Assembly (NCBI GenBank): GCA_049322355.1
Contig: JBMORG010000025.1
Location: forward strand, 1-64,000
Source: 0-14-0-80-60-11 sp049322355
GTDB lineage: Bacteria > Desulfobacterota > Desulfobaccia > Desulfobaccales > 0-14-0-80-60-11
DNA length: 64,000 nucleotides
Reading direction: 5' to 3'
Shown in pieces: positions 1 to 7,617 of the stretch. The position numbers and the translations under genes were made by a program. Position 1 is the first letter of the stretch. Each line of letters opens with the position of its first letter. The notes beneath the pieces were generated by a model. It saw nothing but the letters and a program-made list of their open reading frames with translations, did not search any database and was not told the DNA's origin.

Positions 1-90
1 CCGGTGGCGTTGGAGAAAGAGCTGCGCTTTGCCATCCGGGAAGGCGGCCGCACCGTGGGCGCCGGCGTGGTGAGCGAGATTATTGAATAG
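1..90 (+). CDS. tuf: Elongation factor Tu, C-terminal end (partial)
   Basis: The first 29 codons read in frame 1 to a TAG at 88-90 and match the extreme C-terminus of EF-Tu domain 3, including the conserved FAIREGGRTVGAGVV stretch. EF-Tu delivers aminoacyl-tRNA to the ribosome as a GTP complex. The rest of the gene lies upstream of the window. A tuf gene directly before rpsJ is the classic join between the str and S10 operons, which supports the call despite the short length. Confidence 0.93.
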   Translation, partial: PVALEKELRFAIREGGRTVGAGVVSEIIE

Positions 91-100
91 GTTCATGGAG

Positions 101-120
101 CACAGGCTGGAAAGCCTGTG
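101..120 (+). repeat. GNRA-capped hairpin in the tuf-rpsJ spacer
   Basis: An 8-bp perfect stem (CACAGGCT at 101-108, AGCCTGTG at 113-120) is closed by the tetraloop GGAA. It lies in the 61-base spacer before rpsJ and has no U-tract, so it is not an intrinsic terminator. It looks like a dispersed intergenic hairpin that is transcribed with the operon, although an RNA-processing or regulatory role is possible. Confidence 0.6.
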
Positions 121-151
121 GCTACCGTGAAAATGGAATAAGGGTACATTC

Positions 152-460
152 ATGATTACGCCCAAGATTCGCATTCGCTTGCGATCTTACGACTACAAGC
201 TGCTGGACAAATCGGTCCTGGAGATCGTGGAAACGGCCCGGAGCACCGGGGCCCGGGTGGCGGGGCCCATTCCGCTGCCCACGGAAATCAACAAATATAC
301 CGTGCTGCGGTCCCCGCACATCGACAAGAAATCCCGGGAGCAGTTCGAAGTCCGGACTTACAAGCGCCTGATGGATATTCTGGAGCCGACCCAGCAAACC
401 ATGGACGCCATCAGCAAGCTGGATTTGGCGGCCGGGGTGGACGTAGAAATTAAAGTATAG
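152..460 (+). CDS. rpsJ: 30S ribosomal protein S10
   Basis: The 102-residue product has the normal S10 length. It carries the family start (KIRIRLRSYDYKLLD), the GPIPLPT loop that reaches into the 30S head, and the SREQFE segment. S10 also acts as NusE in transcription antitermination. It is the first gene of the S10 block, 61 bases after tuf, followed by an unusually long 154-base spacer filled with seven-base repeats. The ATG at 152 follows a weak AAGGG ribosome site. Confidence 0.98.
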   Translation: MITPKIRIRLRSYDYKLLDKSVLEIVETARSTGARVAGPIPLPTEINKYTVLRSPHIDKKSREQFEVRTYKRLMDILEPTQQTMDAISKLDLAAGVDVEIKV

Positions 461-604
461 TTTTCTGTTTTCGGTTTTCGGTTTTCTGTAAAAAACAAAA
501 CCGGAAATAGAACCTTGGAAATAAGAGATTGGTTTTCGGCTTTCTGTTTTCCCTGGGCTTAAGCGCAACCCCGCAGAAAACAGAAAACAGAAAACAGAAA
601 ACAG
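461..604 (+). repeat. Inverted pair of seven-base tandem repeats (rpsJ-rplC spacer)
   Basis: Four heptads of the form TTTTCNG fill 461-488. About 85 bases later, 4.4 copies of the complementary heptad CAGAAAA fill 574-604, so the two arms could pair as a long hairpin. A further TTTTC-rich patch lies at 531-551. The last heptad copy merges into the ribosome site of rplC (CAGGAG, 602-607). Related heptads occur at 4422, 12634, 29311, 38765 and 59340. Confidence 0.75.
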
Positions 605-614
605 GAGTTTTAAA

Positions 615-1241
615 ATGCCTGGGGGCTTAATCGGCAAGAAATTGGGCATGACACGAATCTTCGATAATGACGGCATGGCAATGCCGGTCACGGTTATCGA
701 AGCCGGCCCTTGTTTTGTGGTGCAGAAGAAGACCGCGGCCAAAGACGGCTACGAGGCCCTGCAAATGGGGTTTGACCGGCAGGCCTTGACCAAGTGCAAT
801 AAACCGGAAAAAGGTCACTTCGAAAAGCACAGCGCCAAAAGCGGTTTCAAGCATCTCCGGGAATTCCGGGTGGACGAAAGCTCTGATTTTGAAGAGGGGC
901 AGGAAATCACCGTGGAGGTTTTTGAGATCGGCGACCGGGTGGACGTAATCGGCACCAGCAAGGGAAAAGGGTTTGCCGGCACCATCAAGCGATGGAACTT
1001 TCATCGGGGTCCCATGGGCCACGGCTCCATGTCCCACCGGGCTCCGGGCTCCATCGGCGCCAGCGCCTATCCCTCCCGGGTAGTTAAAGGCAAGAAGCTG
1101 CCGGGCCATATGGGCAATGCCCGGGTGACTATAAAGAATCTGGAAGTGGTGGATGTGCGCCCCGAAGAGAACCTGCTGGTGGTGAAAGGGGCCATACCCG
1201 GCCCGCGCCAGGGCCTGGTGCTCATCCAGAAGGCCGGGTAA
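615..1241 (+). CDS. rplC: 50S ribosomal protein L3
   Basis: This 208-residue L3 binds near the 3' end of 23S rRNA and is an early assembly protein. The start GLIGKKLGMTRIF is diagnostic. The central loop RGPMGHGSMSHR, which extends toward the peptidyl-transferase centre, is intact, as is the GARVT/IKNLEVVDV tail. The ATG follows CAGGAG at 602-607. The gene ends four bases before rplD, so the two are likely co-translated. Confidence 0.98.
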   Translation: MPGGLIGKKLGMTRIFDNDGMAMPVTVIEAGPCFVVQKKTAAKDGYEALQMGFDRQALTKCNKPEKGHFEKHSAKSGFKHLREFRVDESSDFEEGQEITVEVFEIGDRVDVIGTSKGKGFAGTIKRWNFHRGPMGHGSMSHRAPGSIGASAYPSRVVKGKKLPGHMGNARVTIKNLEVVDVRPEENLLVVKGAIPGPRQGLVLIQKAG

Positions 1242-1245
1242 GAAA

Positions 1246-1869
1246 ATGCCGACGATTGATATTTATAATATTGCCAAGGAAAAAGTCGGGGAATTGGACC
1301 TCAAAGACGAAATCTTTGGGGTGGAAGTCAAGGGCCACGTGCTCCATGAAGTGGTGACCTGGCAGCGGGCCTGCCGAAGGTCCGGCACCGCGTCCACCAA
1401 GACCCGGGGCGAAGTGCGGGGCGGCGGGCGCAAACCCTGGCGCCAGAAGGGCACCGGCCGGGCCCGGTCCGGCAGCAGCCGCTCCCCCATCTGGAAAGGC
1501 GGCGGCACCACCTTCGGTCCCCGGCCCCGGAGCTATGCTTACGCGTTGCCCAAGCAGGTGCGGCGCCTGGCCCTGAAGATGGCGCTCTCCAGCAAAGTGG
1601 CGGACGGACGTTTGGTGGTGTTGGACGCTTATCCGCATACCTCTCCTAAAACCAAAGACTTTGTCCAAGTCCTGAAAACTTTTGAGATCAACAAGGCCCT
1701 ATTTATCTTTGCGGAAGAGAACACCGCCCTGGAACTCTCCGCCCGGAACGTGCCGGGAATCCAGGTAATGCCCTCCGTAGGGTTGAACGTTTACGATATC
1801 CTCAAATACGAGCACCTGGTGTTGTTTTCCCCGGCGGTGGACCAGATCGAAGCGAGGTTGGCCAAATGA
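1246..1869 (+). CDS. rplD: 50S ribosomal protein L4
   Basis: At 207 residues this is a full-length L4, which lines the exit tunnel. The extended loop is visible as GTASTKTRGEVRGGGRKPWRQKGTGRAR (given by its ends: GTAST near residue 47, GTGRAR near 74). In enterobacteria L4 represses the S10 operon by binding its leader. No comparable leader is evident here, because tuf lies only 61 bases from rpsJ. The stop overlaps the rplW start by four bases (ATGA). Confidence 0.97.
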   Translation: MPTIDIYNIAKEKVGELDLKDEIFGVEVKGHVLHEVVTWQRACRRSGTASTKTRGEVRGGGRKPWRQKGTGRARSGSSRSPIWKGGGTTFGPRPRSYAYALPKQVRRLALKMALSSKVADGRLVVLDAYPHTSPKTKDFVQVLKTFEINKALFIFAEENTALELSARNVPGIQVMPSVGLNVYDILKYEHLVLFSPAVDQIEARLAK

Positions 1870-2156
1870 AGGCGTACCATCATTTGATCAAAGGGGCGAT
1901 CATCACGGAAAAGACGCATTCCCAAAAGGAAGCAGGGAATAAGCTGACCTTCCGGGTGGATATGAAGGCCAACAAGATCGAGATCCGGAAGGCTATTGAA
2001 GATATTTTCAAGGTCAAGGTCCTGGGAGTGAACACGGTCCATGTCCGGGGGAAGCAGAAACGCCTGGGGCGGACCCAGGGCAAGCGGCCCGACTGGAAGA
2101 AAGCGGTGGTCACTTTGGCGCCGGGAGAAAAGATTTCCGGTTTTGAAGGATTATAA
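1866..2156 (+). CDS. rplW: 50S ribosomal protein L23
   Basis: The 96-residue L23 sits at the tunnel exit, where it docks signal recognition particle and trigger factor. Family features are IITEKTHSQKE at the start, the NKLTFRVDMKANKIEIRKA strand-helix unit and the positively charged GRTQGKRPDWKKA loop. The ATGA overlap with rplD indicates translational coupling. It is followed by a 116-base spacer that contains a GGCG-type inverted repeat. Confidence 0.97.
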   Translation: MKAYHHLIKGAIITEKTHSQKEAGNKLTFRVDMKANKIEIRKAIEDIFKVKVLGVNTVHVRGKQKRLGRTQGKRPDWKKAVVTLAPGEKISGFEGL

Positions 2157-2251
2157 CTTGGCGTTCTTGGCGGCTTGGCGAGAGAAAAGATTTTCACGCA
2201 AAAACGCACGTTAAAAAGAGTAGCATCACGCCAAGACGCAAAGGCGCAAAG
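2157..2251 (+). repeat. GGCG-octamer inverted repeat, copy A (rplW-rplB spacer)
   Basis: The left arm has three imperfect copies of TCTTGGCG ending in GGCGAGAG (2157-2184). The right arm has CGCCAAGA-CGCAAAGG-CGCAAAG (2229-2251). The arms are imperfectly complementary around an A-rich centre. The same element recurs at 9037-9097 in the same orientation and at 63075-63148 inverted. It has no coding potential and fills the only large gap between rplW and rplB. Confidence 0.75.
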
Positions 2252-2272
2252 TAAAGACTAAGGAAAACGCAG

Positions 2273-3100
2273 ATGGCACTGATTTCCAGAAAGCCCACTT
2301 CAGCGGGGCGGCGGTTCCAGACGGCCACGGATTTTGCCGAGATTACCCGGTCCGAGCCGGAAAAGAGCCTGGTCGTCACCCTGAAAAAGACCGGGGGCCG
2401 GAATAATTACGGCCGGGTCACCGCCCGCCATCGGGGTGGGGGCCACAAGCGGCGCTACCGTCTTATTGATTTCAAGCGCAACAAGCTGGAAGTTCCGGCT
2501 AAAGTGGCCAGCATCGAATACGACCCTAACCGCACCACCCGGATTGCGCTGCTTCACTATATGGACGGGGAGAAGCGCTATATCCTGGCACCCCAGGACC
2601 TGCGGGTGGGAGACATGGTGGTCTCTTCCGCCGAAGCGGACATCAAGCCGGGCAACTCCCTGCCGTTGCAGAATATTCCCACCGGCACCCTGGTGCACAA
2701 CGTGGAGTTGAAGCCGGGAAAAGGCGGGCAGATGGCCCGGGCCGCGGGCTCTTACGCCCAGTTGATGGCCAAAGAAGGCAAGATGGCCCACCTGAAACTG
2801 CCGTCGGGCGAAGTGCGGATGGTGCCGGTGGACTGCCGGGCCACCATCGGCCAGCTAAGCAACGTGGAGCAGGAAAACGTCTCCCTGGGCAAGGCCGGGC
2901 GGACCCGCTGGTCCGGCAAGCGGCCCCATGTCCGGGGTGTCGCCATGAACCCGGTGGACCATCCCATGGGCGGCGGTGAAGGCAAGTCTTCGGGCGGCCG
3001 CCATCCGTGTACGCCGTGGGGCGTGCCCACCAAGGGATATAAGACCAGAAAACCCAAAGCCAGTGACCGGTACATCGTGAAACACCGGTCGAAGAAGTAG
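2273..3100 (+). CDS. rplB: 50S ribosomal protein L2
   Basis: The 275-residue product has the usual L2 length. It shows the RNA-binding GGGHKRRYRLIDFKR segment and the C-terminal VAMNPVDHPMGGGEG loop with the conserved His (near residue 229) at the peptidyl-transferase centre. L2 joins the subunits and is needed for peptide-bond formation. The ATG at 2273 starts ALISRKPTSAGRR. It follows repeat copy A by 21 bases and precedes rpsS by 11 bases. Confidence 0.98.
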   Translation: MALISRKPTSAGRRFQTATDFAEITRSEPEKSLVVTLKKTGGRNNYGRVTARHRGGGHKRRYRLIDFKRNKLEVPAKVASIEYDPNRTTRIALLHYMDGEKRYILAPQDLRVGDMVVSSAEADIKPGNSLPLQNIPTGTLVHNVELKPGKGGQMARAAGSYAQLMAKEGKMAHLKLPSGEVRMVPVDCRATIGQLSNVEQENVSLGKAGRTRWSGKRPHVRGVAMNPVDHPMGGGEGKSSGGRHPCTPWGVPTKGYKTRKPKASDRYIVKHRSKK

Positions 3101-3111
3101 AGGGGAAGATC

Positions 3112-3396
3112 GTGGCCCGTTCACTGAAAAAGGGACCTTATGTGCAGGACAGCCTCCAGGCCAAGGTGTTTAAGGCCCGGGAGACTCAGGACCGCAAAGT
3201 GATCAAGACCTGGTCGCGTCGGTCCACCATTACTCCGGAATTTATCGGATTAACTTTGGCGGTCCATAACGGCAAGAAATTTATCCCGGTTTACGTCACT
3301 GAAAACATGGTGGGGCACAAGTTAGGGGAGTTTTCGCCCACCCGGCATTTCGGGGGCCACGCCGGCGACCGCAAAACCAAAGTGGGTAAAAAATAG
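3112..3396 (+). CDS. rpsS: 30S ribosomal protein S19
   Basis: This 94-residue S19 forms a head complex with S13 that contacts the A-site tRNA. MARSLKKGPYVQ at the start and the HKLGEFSPTRHFGGH block near the end are typical. Translation starts at GTG 3112, preceded by GAGGGGA, and no in-frame ATG would give the conserved start. It is separated by two bases from rplV. Confidence 0.97.
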   Translation: MARSLKKGPYVQDSLQAKVFKARETQDRKVIKTWSRRSTITPEFIGLTLAVHNGKKFIPVYVTENMVGHKLGEFSPTRHFGGHAGDRKTKVGKK

Positions 3397-3398
3397 CC

Positions 3399-3740
3399 AT
3401 GGAAGTCAAGGCAAGCGCCAAATATCTGCGCATTTCGCCCTTCAAACTGCGGTTGGTGACCCGGACTCTTCCCGGCAAGAAGGTGGAAGACGCCCTGGCC
3501 ATGCTCCAGTTCATGCCCCAGCGGGGGGCGCGGTTGGTGCGCAAAGTGGTAATGTCCGCGGTGGCCAATGCCGAGCAGCGGCCCCAGATTGACGTGGATA
3601 CCCTGGTAATCAAAGGCGTCCAGGTGGACGGCGGCCCCTCCCTGAAGCGCTTTCAGGCGCGGGCCATGGGGCGGGTCAACCGCATCCTGAAGCGGAGCAG
3701 CCATATTACCGTGGTCCTGAAGGAAGGGACCGGGAAATGA
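3399..3740 (+). CDS. rplV: 50S ribosomal protein L22
   Basis: L22 (113 residues) contacts all domains of 23S rRNA and contributes a beta-hairpin to the exit-tunnel constriction. That hairpin is visible as GPSLKRFQARAMGRVNRI near residues 81-98. The N-terminus VKASAKYLRISPFKLRLV is characteristic. The gene starts with ATG two bases after rpsS. Macrolide-resistance changes in other species map to the same hairpin, and here it looks wild type. Confidence 0.97.
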   Translation: MEVKASAKYLRISPFKLRLVTRTLPGKKVEDALAMLQFMPQRGARLVRKVVMSAVANAEQRPQIDVDTLVIKGVQVDGGPSLKRFQARAMGRVNRILKRSSHITVVLKEGTGK

Positions 3741-3762
3741 TCGTTTTATAAGGAGGCATGGA

Positions 3763-4416
3763 TTGGGCCAGAAAGTTCATCCCATAGGATTCCGTCTGGG
3801 GAGCTATCGCAAATGGGACTCCGTTTGGTTCGCCCGGAAGGATTTTGCATCCCTGGTGCTGGAGGATCGCAAGATTCGGGAGTTCATCAAAGACGACAAG
3901 GAACTCAAAGGGGCGGGGATCGCCGGACTGGACATCAAACGGGCGGCCAACAAGCTGACCATTAAGATCCATACCTCCCGGCCGGGGATGGTTATCGGCC
4001 AGAAGGGCAAGAAAATCGAGGACCTGCGCCGCCGCCTGGAAAAAGTGGTGGGCCGGGACCTGGTCATCGATGTGCACGAAGTGCGCAAACCCGAAATCAA
4101 CGCCCAACTGGTGGCAGAAAACATTGCCCAGCAACTGGAGCGCCGGGTTTCCTTCCGTCGGGCCATGAAAAAGTCAGTAGGCCAGGCCTTGAAGTTCGGG
4201 GCCAAGGGCATCAAGATCCGCTGCAAGGGCCGTTTGGCCGGGGCGGAAATCGCCCGGCAGGAATGGTACCGGGAAGGCCGGGTCCCGCTGCACACCCTCA
4301 GGGCTTTCATTGATTACGGGTTTGCCGAAGCCCGGACGACCTACGGGATCATCGGGGTCAAAACCTGGATCTTCCACGGCGAAGTCCTGGGCGTAGAAGA
4401 GAGCATGGGATTTTAA
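3763..4416 (+). CDS. rpsC: 30S ribosomal protein S3
   Basis: This is a 217-residue S3 with an N-terminal GQKVHPIGFRLG segment and a KH domain whose GXXG loop reads VIGQKGKKIE (near residues 76-85). S3 forms part of the mRNA entry channel. The start is TTG 3763, six bases after a perfect AGGAGG (3751-3756). The ATG at 3758 is out of frame and would destroy the conserved start. A 210-base repeat-filled spacer follows. Confidence 0.97.
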   Translation: MGQKVHPIGFRLGSYRKWDSVWFARKDFASLVLEDRKIREFIKDDKELKGAGIAGLDIKRAANKLTIKIHTSRPGMVIGQKGKKIEDLRRRLEKVVGRDLVIDVHEVRKPEINAQLVAENIAQQLERRVSFRRAMKKSVGQALKFGAKGIKIRCKGRLAGAEIARQEWYREGRVPLHTLRAFIDYGFAEARTTYGIIGVKTWIFHGEVLGVEESMGF

Positions 4417-4421
4417 CTGCA

Positions 4422-4609
4422 GGTTCTGGGTCTTAGGTTCCGGGTTCTGAGATAGAACGACATTGAAAGTCCCCCTTTTGTAAGGGGGGATTTAGGGGGA
4501 TTAGATGCATTCATTCCCAAGTTGCACTTGGGAACGACATTGAATACCAAGCTAAGCTTGGGAACGAGGTTGTGGAAAATCCCCCCGACCCCCCTTTAGA
4601 AAAGGGGGG
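4422..4609 (+). repeat. Cluster of three repeat types in the rpsC-rplP spacer
   Basis: The spacer holds, in order, four GGTTCTG-type heptads (4422-4449), a C5/G5 hairpin (4471-4488), two hairpins of the CCCAAG...CTTGGG type each followed by AACGA (4514-4532 and 4547-4561), and a C6/G6 hairpin (4589-4609). The region has no open reading frame. None of the hairpins has a convincing U-tract in the + direction, so read-through into rplP is expected. Confidence 0.7.
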
Positions 4610-4626
4610 AGGTTAAGGAAAAGACA

Positions 4627-5054
<428 letters not shown>

Positions 5055-5058
<4 letters not shown>

Positions 5059-5246
5059 AGGCCGCGGATTTACGGGATCTGACCAATGAGGAACTGCAGG
5101 CCAAAATGAAAGAGGTCTCGGAAGAGTTGTTCAACCTGAACTTTCAACATAGCCGGCAGCAATTGGACAACACCGCCCGGCTGGGGCAGGCAAGGAAAGA
5201 CCTGGCCCGGGTGAAGACGGTATTGAGGCAGAAGGCCGGGGAATAA
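5055..5246 (+). CDS. rpmC: 50S ribosomal protein L29
   Basis: This 63-residue two-helix protein sits beside L23 at the tunnel exit. ADLRDLTNEELQAKMKEV at the start and the C-terminal ARKDLARVKTVLRQK helix are typical of L29. The ATGA overlap with rplP and 21-base distance to rpsQ give the standard L16-L29-S17 order. Confidence 0.96.
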
Positions 5247-5267
5247 CCCGGGAGGGTTAGACAGGTT

Positions 5268-5528
5268 ATGGAAAAGCAAGGCGGTGTGCGCAAGACCAGG
5301 ATCGGCATGGTGGTCAGCGACAAGATGGACAAGACCGTGGTGGTGGAAGTGAAGCGCCTGGTGGCCCACCCCCTCTACCATAAGATCATTCGGCGCCGGG
5401 TCAAAATTAAAGCCCATGACGCCGGCAACAGCTGCCAGGTAGGCGATAAAGTCCTGCTGGAAGAGACCCGGCCCTTGAGCCGGGATAAACACTGGCGGGT
5501 CAAGGAAATCCTGGAGAAGGCCCAATAA
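5268..5528 (+). CDS. rpsQ: 30S ribosomal protein S17
   Basis: S17 (86 residues) is a primary 16S rRNA binder with an OB fold. The signature GMVVSDKMDKTVVVEVKR occupies residues 13-30, and the GDKVLLEETRPLSRDKHWRV segment closes the fold. The ATG follows GGGAGG at 5250-5255. A 42-base spacer separates it from rplN. Confidence 0.97.
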   Translation: MEKQGGVRKTRIGMVVSDKMDKTVVVEVKRLVAHPLYHKIIRRRVKIKAHDAGNSCQVGDKVLLEETRPLSRDKHWRVKEILEKAQ

Positions 5529-5570
5529 GCCTTTTTTTGTCTGTTTTGTAAGTGGCGTGAGGATAGAATC

Positions 5571-5939
5571 ATGATTCAGGTTCAGACACAAATGACAGTG
5601 GCGGACAACTCCGGCGCCAAGAAGGTTTCCTGTATCCGGGTGCTGGGGGGCACCAGAAGGCGGTATGCCCGGGTGGGGGATATCGTCATCGTGGCGGTGA
5701 AGGAGGCCCTGCCCCACTCCAAAGTGAAAAAGGGAGACGTGATGCGGGCTGTGGTGGTGCGCACCGTGAAAGAGACACGGCGCCCCGACGGCTCCTACAT
5801 CAAGTTCGATGATAACTCCGCGGTGCTCATCAACCCCCAGGGCGATCCCATCGGCACCCGGATTTTCGGGCCGGTGGCCCGGGAACTGCGGGCTAAGCGG
5901 TTTATGAAGATCATCTCCCTGGCCCCGGAGGTGCTCTAA
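5571..5939 (+). CDS. rplN: 50S ribosomal protein L14
   Basis: The 122-residue L14 lies at the subunit interface and in some bacteria is the site where the silencing factor RsfS binds. MIQVQTQMTVADNSGAKKV and the C-terminal RELRAKRFMKIISLAPEVL are hallmarks. The stop and next start share one base (TAATG), so rplX is translationally coupled. Confidence 0.98.
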   Translation: MIQVQTQMTVADNSGAKKVSCIRVLGGTRRRYARVGDIVIVAVKEALPHSKVKKGDVMRAVVVRTVKETRRPDGSYIKFDDNSAVLINPQGDPIGTRIFGPVARELRAKRFMKIISLAPEVL

Positions 5940-6289
5940 TGGCCAAGGTCAACAAAGCGGCAGAGCCCGTTAAGATTCGATTGAAGAAAAACGACCTGGT
6001 GGAGGTGACCACCGGCAAAGAGCAGGGAAAAACCGGCAAGATCTTGAAGGTGTTCCGGGACAAAAATCAGGTGCTTATTGAGAAGGTCAACATGATCAAG
6101 CGGCATACCCGGCCCAGCCCCACCACCGGGCAAGGGGGGATCGTGGAAAAGGAAGCGCCGGTGTATGTTTCCAAAGTAAAGCTCATTTGCCCCAAGTGTA
6201 CCACCGCCAGCCGGTTTAGCATGACCACCACCGGGGAAGGCAAGAAGGCCCGGGTATGTCTGAAATGCAAGGAATTGATTGATGGCTGA
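5939..6289 (+). CDS. rplX: 50S ribosomal protein L24, with two CxxC pairs
   Basis: L24 nucleates 50S assembly through a KOW motif, visible as KKNDLVEVTTGKEQGKTGKI near residues 15-34. At 116 residues it is slightly long. The C-terminal part carries two pairs, CPKC and CLKC, suggesting a zinc-ribbon extension, a variant also seen in other bacterial L24 proteins. The gene overlaps the end of rplN by one base and the rplE start by eight bases. Confidence 0.96.
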   Translation: MAKVNKAAEPVKIRLKKNDLVEVTTGKEQGKTGKILKVFRDKNQVLIEKVNMIKRHTRPSPTTGQGGIVEKEAPVYVSKVKLICPKCTTASRFSMTTTGEGKKARVCLKCKELIDG

Positions 6290-6968
6290 TAAGGGATCAG
6301 AAAAGGACAAGGCCAAGGCGGCGGCCAAAGGCCAAGGCAAACAGGAGAAGAAGGCGGCCAAGGGCGTCGAGAAGCCGGCGGAAAAAGCTGCGGCGAAACC
6401 GGCGGCCCCGGCGGCGGCCTTCACCGGCAAGCCGCGCCTGTGGGAATTTTACCGGAGTGAGTGCGTTCCCCGGATGATGCAGGAGTTCAAGTACAAGAGC
6501 CCCATGCAGGTCCCTCGGCTGCAAAAGGTTGTGGTGAACATCGGCTTAGGGGAGGCCATCCAGAACATCAAGCTGTTGGAGTCGGCTTCCGCAGAATTGG
6601 CGGCCATCACCGGCCAGAAAGCGGTGGTGACCCGGGCCAAGAAGTCTATCGCGGCGTTCAAGCTCAGGGAAGGCATGCCCATCGGCTGCATGGTCACGCT
6701 CCGCCGGGAGCGGATGTACTACTTCCTGGATAAGCTGATGAACGTGGTGCTGCCCCGGGTGCGGGACTTTCGGGGTGTGAGCGAAAAGGCTTTTGATGGC
6801 CGGGGCAACTACACCCTGGGCATTAAAGAGCAGATTATCTTCCCGGAGATCGACTACGACAAGATCGACAAGGTCAAAGGGATGAACATCACCATTGTCA
6901 CCAGCGCTCCCACGGATGAAGAAGGGAAGTTTCTTTTAAATCTATTGGGGTTGCCTTTTAGAAAATAG
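6282..6968 (+). CDS. rplE: 50S ribosomal protein L5 with Lys/Ala-rich N-terminal extension
   Basis: Residues 51-228 are a complete L5, the 5S rRNA-binding protein of the central protuberance (WEFYRSECVPRMMQEF, later GRGNYTLGIKEQIIFPEIDYD). About 50 extra residues precede the family's usual start. They are almost entirely Lys, Ala, Glu and Pro and are predicted to be disordered. ATG 6282 is preferred over the adjacent TTG 6279. A start inside the core would need a non-AUG codon and leave a gap after rplX, so the extension is probably real. Confidence 0.93.
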   Translation: MADKGSEKDKAKAAAKGQGKQEKKAAKGVEKPAEKAAAKPAAPAAAFTGKPRLWEFYRSECVPRMMQEFKYKSPMQVPRLQKVVVNIGLGEAIQNIKLLESASAELAAITGQKAVVTRAKKSIAAFKLREGMPIGCMVTLRRERMYYFLDKLMNVVLPRVRDFRGVSEKAFDGRGNYTLGIKEQIIFPEIDYDKIDKVKGMNITIVTSAPTDEEGKFLLNLLGLPFRK

Positions 6969-7012
6969 ATGTAAGGGCAGGTTTAAAACCTACCCCTACG
7001 GAGACAAGTAGA

Positions 7013-7198
7013 ATGGCCAAGAAATCGTTGATAGCCAAGGCAAAGCGCGAACCCAAATACCCGGTGCAGAAATACAACCGCTGTCCCATATGCGGCCGGC
7101 CCCGGGCCTTTCTGAGGCGGTTCGGCATCTGCCGCATCTGTTTCCGCACCATGGCCCTGAAGGGAGAGATCCCCGGGGTAACGAAATCCAGCTGGTAG
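7013..7198 (+). CDS. rpsZ: 30S ribosomal protein S14, zinc type (S14Z)
   Basis: At 61 residues this is the short zinc-binding S14, not the 100-residue zinc-free form. The four ligands appear as CPICG and CRICF. The C-terminal GEIPGVTKSSW ends in the conserved Trp. S14 lies in the 30S head near S3 and S10. The gene stands between rplE and rpsH, as expected in the spc block. Use of the zinc form implies that zinc is not normally limiting, unless a zinc-free copy exists elsewhere. Confidence 0.96.
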   Translation: MAKKSLIAKAKREPKYPVQKYNRCPICGRPRAFLRRFGICRICFRTMALKGEIPGVTKSSW

Positions 7199-7208
7199 GA
7201 CACATTAT

Positions 7209-7607
7209 ATGAGTATGACCGACCCCATCGCCGATATGCTGACCCGGATTCGCAACGCCGGGGGGGCGCGGTTCGACAAGGTGGATATTCCTGCATCCCG
7301 CATGAAGATCAACCTGGCGCGCATCCTCAAAGAAGAAGGGTTTATTAAGAATTACAAAGTTATTAAAGACAATCGCCAGGGCATCTTGCGGGTCTATCTG
7401 AGATACGGTGAGCATCAGCTGCCGCTCATCCAGGGCCTGAAACGGATCAGCAAACCCGGACGGCGGGTGTATCGGAGCCATGGCGAGCTGCCCAAAGTAC
7501 AGGGCGGCCTGGGAGTGGCAGTCATTTCCACCTCCCAGGGGGTCATCACCGACCGGCAGGCACGCAAGCTGAACGTGGGCGGCGAGGTCTTGTGCGAGAT
7601 TTGGTAA
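7209..7607 (+). CDS. rpsH: 30S ribosomal protein S8
   Basis: S8 (132 residues) binds the central domain of 16S rRNA and in E. coli represses the spc operon. Characteristic segments are TDPIADMLTRIRNA at the start and GVAVISTSQGVITDRQARKLNVGGEVLCEIW at the end (given by its ends, residues about 101-132). It starts with ATG 11 bases after rpsZ and is followed by rplF after 10 bases. Confidence 0.97.
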   Translation: MSMTDPIADMLTRIRNAGGARFDKVDIPASRMKINLARILKEEGFIKNYKVIKDNRQGILRVYLRYGEHQLPLIQGLKRISKPGRRVYRSHGELPKVQGGLGVAVISTSQGVITDRQARKLNVGGEVLCEIW

Positions 7608-7617
7608 GGGTAAAGAT

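Noticed and set aside
574..604. CRISPR-like array
   Set aside because: The CAGAAAA units are directly adjacent seven-base repeats with no spacers.
3758..3760. ATG at 3758 as the start of rpsC
   Set aside because: It is out of frame with S3. The TTG at 3763 gives the conserved start and has proper spacing to AGGAGG.
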